From: Nocardia wallacei
GTDB lineage: Bacteria > Actinomycetota > Actinomycetes > Mycobacteriales > Mycobacteriaceae
Assembly (NCBI RefSeq): GCF_014466955.1
Contig: NZ_AP023396.1
Coordinates: 7,688,001-7,752,000 of the forward strand
Length of the DNA stretch: 64,000 nucleotides
Direction: 5' to 3'
Shown: in pieces, positions 24,606-33,282 of the stretch
Position numbering within the stretch: the stretch's first letter is position 1
How the letters are laid out: each line of letters starts with the position of its first letter
Program-made: the position numbers and the translations under genes
Notes under the pieces: generated by a model
What the model was told of the DNA's origin: nothing
The model's database searches: none
What the model saw: the letters and a program-made list of their open reading frames with translations, nothing else

Positions 24606-25649
24606 TTACGGCGTGGTACTGCTCCGGTCGCCGTGGTGCGAGGCAGTGCCGGGCACGGTCGCGGCGGGGCGGGCGCCGGTGAGGTGTTCTCGGAGGAAGG
24701 CGAGGATTTCGGCGCGGGCGGGCTTGGCCTGTGGCACCAGGCCCGGGAGGGCGAGGAAGGCATGCGGCGCGCCGGGGTATTCGGCGAGGCGGGCAGGGGT
24801 GCCCGACTCGAGCAGCCGTTCGGCGTAGCGGCGGCCCTGGTCGGCGATCGGGTCCAGGGTGGGTACGACCACGAGCGCCGGCGGCAGGGCGCCTAGGTCG
24901 TCGGCGTAGAGCGGGGATACGGCGCGCGCGTCGGCGCCGGGCGGGACGGCCAAGCGGTGGAACAGGCGCATCTTGTCGACCGTGAGAGTCGGGCAGTCCC
25001 CGTGCTTTTCGAACGAGGGATAGTCCAGCATCGTCTCGGTCACATCGGCGGCGGGATTGACCAGGACCTGGGCCCGCACGGGCAGGGCGGCCGCCTTGGC
25101 GCGCACCGCGACCAGCGCGCTGACCAGCCCGCCGGTGCTCTCACCGGCGAGCGCTACCCGGGCCGGGTCGATGCCGTGGTCCGCGGCGTTTCGCACGAGG
25201 TGCCGCAGCACGTCCCAGCCGTCGTCGACGACCGCCGTCAGCGGGATGCCCGGGGCCAGCAGGCGGTGTTCGACCGATACGACGACCGCGGGCAGGCGGG
25301 CGGCGAAATGGCTGTTGGCCCAGTCACATTGGGCGGCCGTGCCCACGAAACCACCACCGTGCACATGCAGGACGAGCGGCAGCGCGCCCGGGCCGCCGCG
25401 CCGTGGCCGGTACACCCGCACCGGGAGGACGCGATCGGGCAACGTCACGTCCTCCCACCGGATCGTGACACCGCGCTCGGGTAATCCGGTGACCACCCGG
25501 AACAGCCGCGATCCCGCCTTGCGGTTCGCCGCGTCCCGGAAGGTGACCAATTCCTCGGCCGTCATGGTCAGCCAGTCCGGCTCCTTCTGCAGGCGATACA
25601 CCAGCCCGATGCGTCGTGGCATCCGCCCCGCGCCGATCGCGTCGTTCAT
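24606..25649 (-). CDS. HSL-family alpha/beta-hydrolase (lipase/esterase)
   Basis: A 347-residue esterase. HVHGGGFVGTA near 97 is the HSL oxyanion motif and LAGESTGGLVSAL near 170 carries the nucleophile Ser in GESTG (usually GDSAG). LDPIADQGRRYAERL supplies the Asp region and PGAPHAFLAL the His. The ATG at 25647-25649 is preceded by GAGGAGG. There is no signal peptide. It probably hydrolyses short-chain esters. It stands alone between a hydrolase remnant and the AraC-like gene. Confidence 0.88.
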   Translation of the reverse strand: MNDAIGAGRMPRRIGLVYRLQKEPDWLTMTAEELVTFRDAANRKAGSRLFRVVTGLPERGVTIRWEDVTLPDRVLPVRVYRPRRGGPGALPLVLHVHGGGFVGTAAQCDWANSHFAARLPAVVVSVEHRLLAPGIPLTAVVDDGWDVLRHLVRNAADHGIDPARVALAGESTGGLVSALVAVRAKAAALPVRAQVLVNPAADVTETMLDYPSFEKHGDCPTLTVDKMRLFHRLAVPPGADARAVSPLYADDLGALPPALVVVPTLDPIADQGRRYAERLLESGTPARLAEYPGAPHAFLALPGLVPQAKPARAEILAFLREHLTGARPAATVPGTASHHGDRSSTTP

Positions 25650-25832
25650 GAATCCTCCTCGATCGCCCCCGCGCCGACCGGCACCACGCCACGCCCACGC
25701 GAACTCCACACATGCCCGCCAGCATCACCGACCCCACCACCCACCGTCTTGGAGAAATGTTCCCGGCGGCACGAATCCACGACCGCAGGTGGGTTGCGCG
25801 TGTTCTCGACCGCAGGGCGAGTCGCGCCCGGG

Positions 25833-26594
25833 TCAACGGCGTGGGGCGTACTCCGGGGTGGCCCAGGCGACCGGGTCCACTGCCAGCCAGGGGGCGGTGG
25901 GTAGGGCCGCGGGGGTCAGGTGGGCGAAGGCCATGACCTCTCGGTGGAGGTGGGATTGGTCGGTGTAGCCGCCGGCGGCGGCTACCGCGGCCGGGGTGTG
26001 GCCGGCGGCGAGGCGGTGGGCGGCGTGGTCGAAGCGGATCAGCCGGGCGGCTCGTTTGGGCGTCAGGCCGATCTGGGAACGGAAGCGGGACCACAGGCGT
26101 TTGCGGCTCCAGCCCGCCTCGGCGGCCAGGCCCTCGACTCGAATCCGCCCCTGGCTCAGGGAAATTCGCTGCCAGGCGAAGGCGACCTCGGGGTCGACCG
26201 CGCGACCGGCCGCGGCACGCCGGGCGAGTACGGACTTCGCGAGCGCGAACCGCTCGTCCCACGACGCGGTGGCGTGCATCCGGTCCTGGATTCGGGCGGC
26301 GTCGCGGCCCCACACGTCCGCGAGCGGCACCACCGTATCGCCGAGATCGCCTGGCACGCCGAGTATTTCGTGCGCCACCACGGGCGAGAGCCGCACCTGC
26401 AGCAGATCGATGACTTGCCCGCTGCCGCGCATGCCGACGGGATGCAGACCGACCACGGCACTGCCGTGCTGCCGAGCGCCGCCGGAGGCGTCGATGAACG
26501 ACGCGTCGCCGAGGTCGAGGAAAATCGTCAGGGCCGGGTACGGCACCACCGGAAGTTCGGCACGATCACTCGCCCGGCCGCGGAACCCGGCCAT
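25833..26594 (-). CDS. AraC-family transcriptional regulator, possibly frameshifted at its 5' end
   Basis: A 253-residue protein. The C-terminal AraC HTH is clear (VEGLAAEAGWSRKRLWSRFR, QIGLTPKRAARLIRFDHA, AVAAAGGYTDQSHLHREV). The N-terminus from the ATG at 26592-26594 begins MAGFRGRASDRAELPVVPYP, which in related regulators lies about 25-30 residues into the protein. A reading frame one base off, from the ATG at 26677, encodes MPVEPVHVAGTVLDVAVPAW and SDRLAG, a fitting missing start. Either there is a one-base frameshift or the protein is truncated. The 183 bp between this gene and the esterase show no gene. Confidence 0.75.
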   Translation of the reverse strand: MAGFRGRASDRAELPVVPYPALTIFLDLGDASFIDASGGARQHGSAVVGLHPVGMRGSGQVIDLLQVRLSPVVAHEILGVPGDLGDTVVPLADVWGRDAARIQDRMHATASWDERFALAKSVLARRAAAGRAVDPEVAFAWQRISLSQGRIRVEGLAAEAGWSRKRLWSRFRSQIGLTPKRAARLIRFDHAAHRLAAGHTPAAVAAAGGYTDQSHLHREVMAFAHLTPAALPTAPWLAVDPVAWATPEYAPRR

Positions 26595-26697
26595 GCTGAC
26601 CCCGCCAGACGGTCCGACCACGCGGGAACCGCGACATCCAGCACGGTTCCCGCGACGTGAACCGGCTCGACGGGCATGTCGCCATGATACGAGCCGC

Positions 26698-27327
26698 TCA
26701 GGCGGCGGGCTCCCACGCGAAACCGTCCGGATCGACCAACGCGCCGAGACCGCCCGCGATGGCGAGACGGTGCGACCCCGTGCCCTCCGGGGAGACCCCC
26801 GCGTCCTTGGCGGCGGCGCGCCGCCCGTAGAGCGCCAGCTTGACCGCGGAACCCGCCGTGTCGAACTCGACGTACTTGCTGCCGAAGCTCTTCGCCACGG
26901 CAAGGCCGTTGTCGAGGTAGAACTGCTTGGTCGCCTTCACGTTGTCGACCCCGAGGAGCAGCACGAATTCGTCCACCTCCCGCGTGGCCGGGCCGGTGTC
27001 CTTCTTCGACGACGTCGCGATCTTGAACAGTGTCCCGTCCGGAGCCTGGACGACGGCGCCGTAACCCCAGAAGCTCTTCTTGGCGGGCTTCACGACCGTC
27101 GCGCCCGCGTCCAGCGCGGAGCCGACGAAGCTGTCGACGGTGCTCGGCTGCGAAACCACCAGCGACAGCACGAAACCCCGGAACCCGGACGACGGCGCGT
27201 CGGAAGCCCGCACGCGCAACCTGTCGCCGAGGCCGAACGCGGCGGTGTAGAAGGCGGTGGCGGCGGCGGGGTCGGCCGCCTCCAGGATGATGGCGTCGAC
27301 AGCGGCCTGATCAGTGGTGATGTTCAT
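26698..27327 (-). CDS. VOC-superfamily (glyoxalase-like) two-module protein
   Basis: A 209-residue protein of two betaalphabetabetabeta modules. The first begins AIILEAADPAAATAFYTAAFG near residue 12, the second EFVLLLGVDNVKATKQFYLDNG near residue 115; each ends with a D-G-x-x-x-x/W strand (APDGTLFKI, DPDGFAWE). This layout is typical of small dioxygenase or glyoxalase-like proteins, but the metal ligands are not all recognisable, so activity is uncertain. It is divergent from the DUF2332 gene. Confidence 0.82.
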   Translation of the reverse strand: MNITTDQAAVDAIILEAADPAAATAFYTAAFGLGDRLRVRASDAPSSGFRGFVLSLVVSQPSTVDSFVGSALDAGATVVKPAKKSFWGYGAVVQAPDGTLFKIATSSKKDTGPATREVDEFVLLLGVDNVKATKQFYLDNGLAVAKSFGSKYVEFDTAGSAVKLALYGRRAAAKDAGVSPEGTGSHRLAIAGGLGALVDPDGFAWEPAA

Positions 27328-27417
27328 GCCGATAACGCTAGGCGCCGCGCACCGACCGGCGCTTCTCGATTCCTGACCGGTCGCGCGGGCCGGATCCGCG
27401 GGTGGCACAGTGCACAC

Positions 27418-28479
27418 ATGTCTCTCGTGCCGCAGTTCGAGCTTCAGGCGAGGGCCTGCGAGAAGCTCGGCTCACCGTTGTACGCCGCGTTGCTGGGCGA
27501 GATCGCCGACGATCTCGCGCGAGGCGGCGGATGCGCCCGGGTACTCGCCGACTACGCGGACATGCCCATGGCCGCGGCGGCACCGCTGCGGTTCCTGGGG
27601 GCCGTACACGGGCTGGTGCTGACCGGGCAGGCGCCCGACCTGGCGGCCTACTACCCCAGTGCCGCGGGAGCGGATGCCCGCGACGCCGCGAACGGCGGGG
27701 CCTGGCGGGCCTTCCGCGAGGTCGTCGACGCCCACCCGGAGTGGATCCGGGACTGGATGTCGCGGCCGCCGCAGACCAACGAGGTGGGTCGTGCGGTGCC
27801 GCTGCTGGCCGGTCTGCTGGCCGCCGTCGCCGCGACGCCGCTGCCGGTGCGGCTGCTGGAGCTGGGCAGCAGCGCGGGACTGAATCTGCGGGCCGACCAC
27901 TTCCGCTGGCACAGAGGCGATTTCGGCTGGGGACCGGCGGATTCGCCGGTGTCACTGGGTGCTGCGTGGGACGGCCGGATACCCGGCTGGCTGACCGACG
28001 CCGTGCGACGCCATCCGCGCATCGAGGTGGTCGAGCGGCGCGGTTGCGATCCGACGCCGCTGAACCCGCTCTCCCCCGCCGACGCGCTGTCGCTGCGGTC
28101 CTACGTCTGGCCGGACCAGCCCGAGCGCGCGGCCCGGCTGGACGGCGCGCTGCTCGTGGCACAACGGGTTCCGGCCGAGGTCGACGCCGTGGGCGCGGCG
28201 GAGTTCCTGGGCGGTATCGAGCCGGCGCCGGGCACGCTCACGGTGGTGTGGCATTCGGTGATGCGGCAATACGTTCCGCAGGACCAGTGGGCGAAGGCCG
28301 CCGCGGAACTCGACCGGTTGGCCGCCACGACCGGACCGGACGCGGCGTTCGCGCACATAGCCTTCGAGCCGATGGCGCGCAGCGGCAGCGGTTTCCCGCT
28401 CACCGTCCGGCTCGGCACCGGACCGGCCCGCGTGCTCGCCCGCGCCAAACCGCACGGCATCCCGGCTTTCGCCGCCTGA
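27418..28479 (+). CDS. DUF2332 protein
   Basis: A 353-residue protein of a family widespread in actinobacteria. It shows RFLGAVHGLVLTGQAPDLAAYYPS near 58, QTNEVGRA near 118, LLELGSSAGLNLRADHF near 145 and FAHIAFEPM near 320. The LELGSSAGLNL stretch resembles a glycine-rich SAM-binding loop, and the overall order suggests a Rossmann methyltransferase-like fold, but activity has not been shown to my knowledge. The ATG overlaps no neighbour. Confidence 0.82.
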   Translation: MSLVPQFELQARACEKLGSPLYAALLGEIADDLARGGGCARVLADYADMPMAAAAPLRFLGAVHGLVLTGQAPDLAAYYPSAAGADARDAANGGAWRAFREVVDAHPEWIRDWMSRPPQTNEVGRAVPLLAGLLAAVAATPLPVRLLELGSSAGLNLRADHFRWHRGDFGWGPADSPVSLGAAWDGRIPGWLTDAVRRHPRIEVVERRGCDPTPLNPLSPADALSLRSYVWPDQPERAARLDGALLVAQRVPAEVDAVGAAEFLGGIEPAPGTLTVVWHSVMRQYVPQDQWAKAAAELDRLAATTGPDAAFAHIAFEPMARSGSGFPLTVRLGTGPARVLARAKPHGIPAFAA

Positions 28480-28543
28480 TACACCGCGCCGCCGCGCAAC
28501 CGAAATGCCCGCGCTGCTCGGAAATGCTGCGACGCAGCAGAAT

Positions 28544-29074
28544 TCACGCCCGCTCGTGCAACAGCAGCAGTGAGTACGCGGCGAGCGTTCCGGAGTCGGT
28601 GATCTCGCCGGTGCGGATCATTCGCTCGAGATCGGCGCGCGTGAACCAGGCCGAGCGCATGTCCTGCTCCTCCGGCTCGCGTTCGGGCTCGCCGGAGGTG
28701 AGTTCGGTGGCGAGGTAGACGCGGCCACGCTGGCGCAGGGTGGCCGGGGTGGCGTTCAAGGGGCCGAGAAAGGTGAGCCGGGCCGCCCGCAGGCCGGTCT
28801 CCTCGCGCAGTTCGCGGTGCGCCAGCTCGTCCGGATCTCCGATCGCGCGATCGGGCAGGGTGCCCGCCGGAAACTCCCAGCAGCGCCGACCCACCGGATA
28901 TCTGAACTGCTCGACCAGATGGAAGCGCTCGCCGTCGCGGGGCACCACCAGGACGAAATCGGGCCGATCGACGACGCCGTAGATGCCGGTGGTGCCGTCG
29001 GAACGACGAATGGTGTCCTCCCGCACCTCCATCCAGCGATTGCTGTAGACCGTCCGCGAGCCGAGCGTCTCCAT
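28544..29074 (-). CDS. Nudix hydrolase (ADP-ribose pyrophosphatase-like)
   Basis: A 176-residue Nudix protein. WEFPAGTLPDR near 87 followed by ELAHRELREETGL forms the Nudix box; RELxEETG is intact but the first Glu of the canonical GX5E part is not obvious. The upstream residues (EDTIRRSDGTTGIYGVVDRPDF, VEQFRYPVG) match ADP-ribose and nucleotide-sugar pyrophosphatases. The likely role is clearing ADP-ribose or a nucleotide sugar. It is convergent with the DUF2332 gene. Confidence 0.88.
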   Translation of the reverse strand: METLGSRTVYSNRWMEVREDTIRRSDGTTGIYGVVDRPDFVLVVPRDGERFHLVEQFRYPVGRRCWEFPAGTLPDRAIGDPDELAHRELREETGLRAARLTFLGPLNATPATLRQRGRVYLATELTSGEPEREPEEQDMRSAWFTRADLERMIRTGEITDSGTLAAYSLLLLHERA

Positions 29075-29122
29075 ACCCCGGATTGTGCCGCACAGCCCGC
29101 TACTGCGGCGCTCGCCCGCGTA

Positions 29123-29740
29123 TCACCGCGCCTTGGACAGGTACTTCACCGTCGGTGGCGTGGCGTAGCCCATGCGGCGCAGGAACCACCGCGTCATGGC
29201 GAGGCCACGCCCCTCCGGCGGCACCCCGCCCATGGCGTCCATGATGCGGTTGATGGCGTGGAAGGCCACACTGATGCGCACCGCCTCGGTGAGCGCCTCG
29301 TCGGTGACGCCCGCGATGCGCACCCGCGCCACGTCGGCCGCGGACACCTCGTCGGGCGCGTCGGCCAGCTTGGCCAGAAAGTCCAGCACCACAACGACTT
29401 CGATGCGCTGACCGGACTCGGCGGGCCGCTCCAGCGCCCGCACCACCAGTTCGCGATCCTGGTAGCTCTCGGCGACGACCTGATGGCAGGCGCGGCAGAA
29501 ATCGCACTGATTGCGCGCGGAGGTGAACGTGGCGAACAGTTCCCGCTCGCCGATGCTCCACGCCGACGGGCCGCGCATCAGATCCTGCAGGTAATCGCTA
29601 TAGGGAGTGCTGAAGTAGCGGTGCCGGTACAGCAGCACCTTGATCACGTCCGGTACCTCGGTGCGGCCGACGACGCGCATGACGCGCAAGGTCCACCGGC
29701 CCGGCCGATCATGGCCGCGGTCCACGACATCGAGCCTCAT
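29123..29740 (-). CDS. AhpD-like/carboxymuconolactone decarboxylase family protein with CxxC
   Basis: A 205-residue all-helical protein. RELFATFTSARNQCDFCRAC followed by H near residue 75 gives the Cx2Cx3H peroxidase motif, and the preceding STPYSDYLQDLMRG fits peroxidase-related AhpD proteins. It probably reduces peroxides with a thiol partner. The ATG overlaps the stop of the upstream small gene (ATGA, 4 bp), so the pair is translated together. Confidence 0.85.
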   Translation of the reverse strand: MRLDVVDRGHDRPGRWTLRVMRVVGRTEVPDVIKVLLYRHRYFSTPYSDYLQDLMRGPSAWSIGERELFATFTSARNQCDFCRACHQVVAESYQDRELVVRALERPAESGQRIEVVVVLDFLAKLADAPDEVSAADVARVRIAGVTDEALTEAVRISVAFHAINRIMDAMGGVPPEGRGLAMTRWFLRRMGYATPPTVKYLSKAR

Positions 29741-30051
29741 GCCGATTCTCCCATCGCGCGCAGGGCTGCGCGCAGGCGGCGGTCGGCGGCCCCGACGGCG
29801 GCGACCACGGTGGCCTCGAACACCTCGTCCTCGGATCGGTGCTCGGTCAGCGCCGCCACCTGCTTGTCGGTGACGCGGTAGGCGTGCCGGGCCACGGTGT
29901 CGACGAAACGCTCGAGATCGGCCGGGACGGAGGCCGACTCGTCCCCGGCGGCCGCCCGGAATATCTCTCTGCGGGTGACGGCGGGCAGCGCAGCGGGGGC
30001 CGCTTGCAGGTGCTCGACGAAGCTGTCCCAATACTCTGCGCGTGAAGCCAT
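29737..30051 (-). CDS. Small AhpD-fold protein without catalytic cysteines
   Basis: A 104-residue helical protein. HAYRVTDKQVAALTEHRSED followed by EVFEATVVAAVGAADRRLRAAL is the helical repeat of AhpD/CMD proteins, but no Cys is present anywhere. It overlaps the CxxC-containing AhpD gene by 4 bp; the most likely role is a non-catalytic partner. A similar two-gene arrangement occurs in other actinobacteria, as far as I recall. Confidence 0.75.
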   Translation of the reverse strand: MASRAEYWDSFVEHLQAAPAALPAVTRREIFRAAAGDESASVPADLERFVDTVARHAYRVTDKQVAALTEHRSEDEVFEATVVAAVGAADRRLRAALRAMGESA

Positions 30052-30239
30052 GCGCCCATGATGCAACACCGACAAACGCCACGAACCGCATTCCGGCAGA
30101 AGGGGTTTGGGCGCACAGCGCGGCGCATCCGATAACACCGTAATCGCGCAGGCCGCGAGCGGTCCGCCGGTTCGAGCGCGCCCGGTCGGTCGACAACGGC
30201 TATGAGACACCGCCCGGCCGGATTCGTAGACTCGCGGCG

Positions 30240-30872
30240 GTGACGGAACCCGAGGATGTGCGGCGGACGCGCCGCGGCTACGACGAGGTGGCCGAGCTGT
30301 ACAAGTCGATGTTCGACGACGCGCTCGCCGCGAGCCCGTTCGACCGGGCGATGCTGGGCGTGTTCGCCGAGCGGGTGGGTACCGGCGCCGTCGCCGATCT
30401 CGGCTGCGGGCCGGGCCGGATCACCACACACCTGGCCGCGCTCGGGCTCGACGTGTTCGGTATCGATCTGTCGCCGGAGATGATCCGCCTGGCCCGCGCC
30501 GCCCGGCCGGACCTGCGCTACGTGGTCGGGTCGATGGAGAATCTCGCGGTGCCGGACGCTGCGCTGGCCGGAATCGTGGCGTGGTACAGCGTCATTCACA
30601 CGCCGCCGGTCCGGGTGCCCGTCATCGTGGCGGAGTTCCACCGCGTGCTCGCCTCCGGCGGGCAGCTGATCCTGGCGTTCCAGACCACCGACGGCGACGA
30701 CGTGCGGACCCACGACCACAAGGTCGCGCCCAGTTACCTCTGGCCGCCGGACCGCGTAGCGGAGTTACTGGGCGAGGGCGGGTTCCGGACGGTCGCCCGG
30801 CTGGTGCGAGAGCCGGGCGACGAGGCGCATCCACTGGCGTACCTGCTGGCGGAGAAGTCCTCGGCGAGTTGA
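30240..30872 (+). CDS. Class I SAM-dependent methyltransferase
   Basis: A 210-residue enzyme with the SAM-binding motif I VADLGCGPGRITTHLA near 54, motif II FGIDLSPEMIRLAR and post-motif LASGGQLILAFQ. It begins with a YDEVAELY helix typical of UbiE-like small-molecule methyltransferases. The GTG start at 30240 lacks a strong ribosome site. It lies 37 bp upstream of the phytoene-desaturase-like gene and is probably co-transcribed. The substrate is unknown. Confidence 0.85.
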   Translation: MTEPEDVRRTRRGYDEVAELYKSMFDDALAASPFDRAMLGVFAERVGTGAVADLGCGPGRITTHLAALGLDVFGIDLSPEMIRLARAARPDLRYVVGSMENLAVPDAALAGIVAWYSVIHTPPVRVPVIVAEFHRVLASGGQLILAFQTTDGDDVRTHDHKVAPSYLWPPDRVAELLGEGGFRTVARLVREPGDEAHPLAYLLAEKSSAS

Positions 30873-30909
30873 CCGCCGCGGCCCGCGACCGCCGTGATAT
30901 CCAGGGCAG

Positions 30910-32460
30910 ATGCAGCCCACACGTGCCTCCTACGATGTCGTCGTCGCCGGTGGCGGCCACAACGGGCTGGTGGCGGCCGCGTATCTGGCCCGCGCCGGGC
31001 GTTCGGTGTTGGTGCTCGAACGGCAGGACCACCTCGGCGGCGCGGCCGTGTCCGAGCGGGTGTTCGACGGCGTGGACGCGCGGCTGTCCCGGTACTCGTA
31101 TCTGGTGAGCCTGCTGCCGCGGCAACTGATCCGGGAGCTGGGGCTGCGGTTCGAGACATGCAGGCGGCGGATCTCGTCGTATACGCCCGTCGGTGACACC
31201 GGGTTGCTGATCGATACCGCGGACGAGTACCGCACGCGTGCGAGCTTTCTGCGAATCACCGGTTCCGAGGCCGACTTCCGTGCCTGGCAGGAGTTCTACG
31301 GCCGGACCGGACGGCTCGCGCAGCGGGTGTTCCCGACCCTGACCCGGCCGCTGCCGACCCGCGCCGAACTGCAGCGGCTGATCGACGACTCCGCCACCTG
31401 GGAGGCGCTGTTCGAACGCCCGCTGGGCGAGACGATCGAGGCGTCGTTCGCCGACGACACGGTGCGTGGCGTCGTCCTCACCGACGCGCTGATCGGCACC
31501 TTCACCCATGCCCACGACCCGACCCTGCGGCAGAACCGCTGTTTTCTGTACCACGTGATCGGCGGCGGGACCGGCGACTGGGATGTGCCGATCGGCGGGA
31601 TGGGCGCACTGACCGACGCGCTCGCCGCGGCCGCCCGTGCCGCGGGCGCCGAACTGTGCACCGGTCGCGCGGTCACCGCCGTCGAAACCGACGGCGCCAC
31701 CGCGGAAGTCCGCTTCGACGGCGGCGCGGTCGGGGCGGGGCACGTGCTGGTGAACGCCGCGCCGCGCGAGCTGGCGCGGCTGCTCGGCGAGCCGGTGCCG
31801 GAGCGGCCGGAGGGCGCGCAGCTCAAGATCAACATGCTGCTCCGGCGGCTGCCGCGGTTGCGGGATTCGGTCGACCCCGCCGAGGCGTTCGCCGGGACCT
31901 TCCATATCGCCGAGGGGTACGCGCAATTGGATCGGGCCTATCTCGAGGCCGAGGGCGGCCGGTTGCCGTCCGCGCCGCCCGCCGAGATCTACTGCCACAC
32001 CCTCACCGACCCCTCGATCCTCGCGCCCGATCTGGTGACGCAGGGCGCGCACACCCTGACCCTGTTCGGATTGCACACTCCCGCAAGCCTTTTTCTCGAC
32101 GACCCGGACGAGACCAAGCAGCGCCTGGTAACCGCCACCCTGGCGCAGCTGGATTCGGTACTGGCCGAACCGATCCGGGAGTGCCTCGCGGTGGACGCGC
32201 ACGGCCGCCCCTGCCTCGAGGCCAAGAGCCCGCTGGACCTGGAACGCGAGGTCGGCCTCCCCGGCGGCCACATCTTTCATCGCGATCTGGACTTCCCCTT
32301 CCGCGCCGACGACGCCACCGACCCGGCCGACCGGTGGGGCGTGGGCACGGGACACCGCAATGTCCTGCTCTGCGGTGCGGGCGCGGTGCGCGGCGGCGGG
32401 GTCAGCGGAATCGGCGGCCACAATGCCGCCATGGCGGTACTGGAGAGCGATCGCGGCTGA
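30910..32460 (+). CDS. FAD-dependent oxidoreductase, phytoene desaturase/PYROXD2-like
   Basis: A 516-residue flavoprotein. The dinucleotide-binding motif VVVAGGGHNGLVAAAYLARA is at the N-terminus, followed by VLERQDHLGGAAV, and the C-terminal FAD motif NVLLCGAGAVRGGGVSGIGG closes the fold. The N-terminal GGGHNGL form marks the PYROXD2/carotene-dehydrogenase-like branch and not amine oxidases. No other carotenoid genes are nearby, so a carotenoid role is not supported. Confidence 0.87.
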   Translation: MQPTRASYDVVVAGGGHNGLVAAAYLARAGRSVLVLERQDHLGGAAVSERVFDGVDARLSRYSYLVSLLPRQLIRELGLRFETCRRRISSYTPVGDTGLLIDTADEYRTRASFLRITGSEADFRAWQEFYGRTGRLAQRVFPTLTRPLPTRAELQRLIDDSATWEALFERPLGETIEASFADDTVRGVVLTDALIGTFTHAHDPTLRQNRCFLYHVIGGGTGDWDVPIGGMGALTDALAAAARAAGAELCTGRAVTAVETDGATAEVRFDGGAVGAGHVLVNAAPRELARLLGEPVPERPEGAQLKINMLLRRLPRLRDSVDPAEAFAGTFHIAEGYAQLDRAYLEAEGGRLPSAPPAEIYCHTLTDPSILAPDLVTQGAHTLTLFGLHTPASLFLDDPDETKQRLVTATLAQLDSVLAEPIRECLAVDAHGRPCLEAKSPLDLEREVGLPGGHIFHRDLDFPFRADDATDPADRWGVGTGHRNVLLCGAGAVRGGGVSGIGGHNAAMAVLESDRG

Positions 32461-32490
32461 CCCCGGCGACCACCCGCGTCCTGGACAGGG

Positions 32491-33273
32491 CTAGCGCAGT
32501 ACCGCGCGAACCACCAAGGTGCGCAAAGGAAATTGGAACTCCCCCACCCCCGTCTCCGGACGCGAACGCAGGTATCCGGTGATGCGGTCGAGGATCTCCG
32601 CACGCTCCTCCGGTGTGACGACGAGCGTGTGCGAATGCGTCCCGATCGTCGCCGCCAGGCTCTCGGCGGTGCGACGCTGCGAGTGCGGGAAGGTGGCCCG
32701 CTCGAACGGGCGGAACAGCGGGTGTGACGGCGGCGACGGGTCAGCGGCGCGCCGCTGGGACGACACCGCCGAGCGGGACAGCCGATCCAGCTCGGCGACC
32801 CACTTGACCGAGCTGTCGTGGGTGTTCCAGAACGCGGCCAGGACACCGCCCGGCCGCAGTACCCGCGCGATCTCCGGAAACGCCGCGGGCAGATCGAACC
32901 AGTGCAGCGCCTGGCCGACGACCACGGCGTGCGCCGAATCATCCGGCAGCGGAATGCTTTCGGCGCTGCCGCTCAGCACCGGAACCTCGGCGTGGTGCCG
33001 CGCGAACTCGGCCCGCATGGCCGCATCGGGCTCGACGGCCGTCACCCGCGCACCGAGTGCGGCGAGGCCACCGGTGAGCTTGCCGGTGCCCGCGCCGAGA
33101 TCAACGACCTCCCGCTCCGCGATACCGCCGAGCGATTCCAGCGCCCACCGGATTCCCTCCACCGGATAGTCGGGCCGGTGCGTGGCATAGGCCGCGGCCT
33201 CGGGGCCGAAGGAACTCGCGCGCCGCGCGTTCAGTTCCGCCTCGTCCACCACCGACTCTCCGCTCTCGCCCAC
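32491..33273 (-). CDS. Class I SAM-dependent methyltransferase
   Basis: A 260-residue methyltransferase. RASSFGPEAAAYATHRPDYP opens it, motif I is VVDLGAGTGKLTGGLA near 55, and ALHWFDLPAAFPEIARVLRP is the characteristic post-motif of the UbiE/yeast Tmt1-like group. The GTG at 33273 is the longest start; internal GTGs at 33249-33252 have GGAGAG just upstream and may be the real ones. It follows the LysR gene by 9 bp, so both are on one transcript. Confidence 0.85.
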   Translation of the reverse strand: MGESGESVVDEAELNARRASSFGPEAAAYATHRPDYPVEGIRWALESLGGIAEREVVDLGAGTGKLTGGLAALGARVTAVEPDAAMRAEFARHHAEVPVLSGSAESIPLPDDSAHAVVVGQALHWFDLPAAFPEIARVLRPGGVLAAFWNTHDSSVKWVAELDRLSRSAVSSQRRAADPSPPSHPLFRPFERATFPHSQRRTAESLAATIGTHSHTLVVTPEERAEILDRITGYLRSRPETGVGEFQFPLRTLVVRAVLR

Positions 33274-33282
33274 CCGGCCATG

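Noticed and set aside
30910..32460. Carotenoid biosynthesis cluster
   Set aside because: The oxidoreductase belongs to the PYROXD2-like branch and no phytoene synthase or cyclase gene is nearby.
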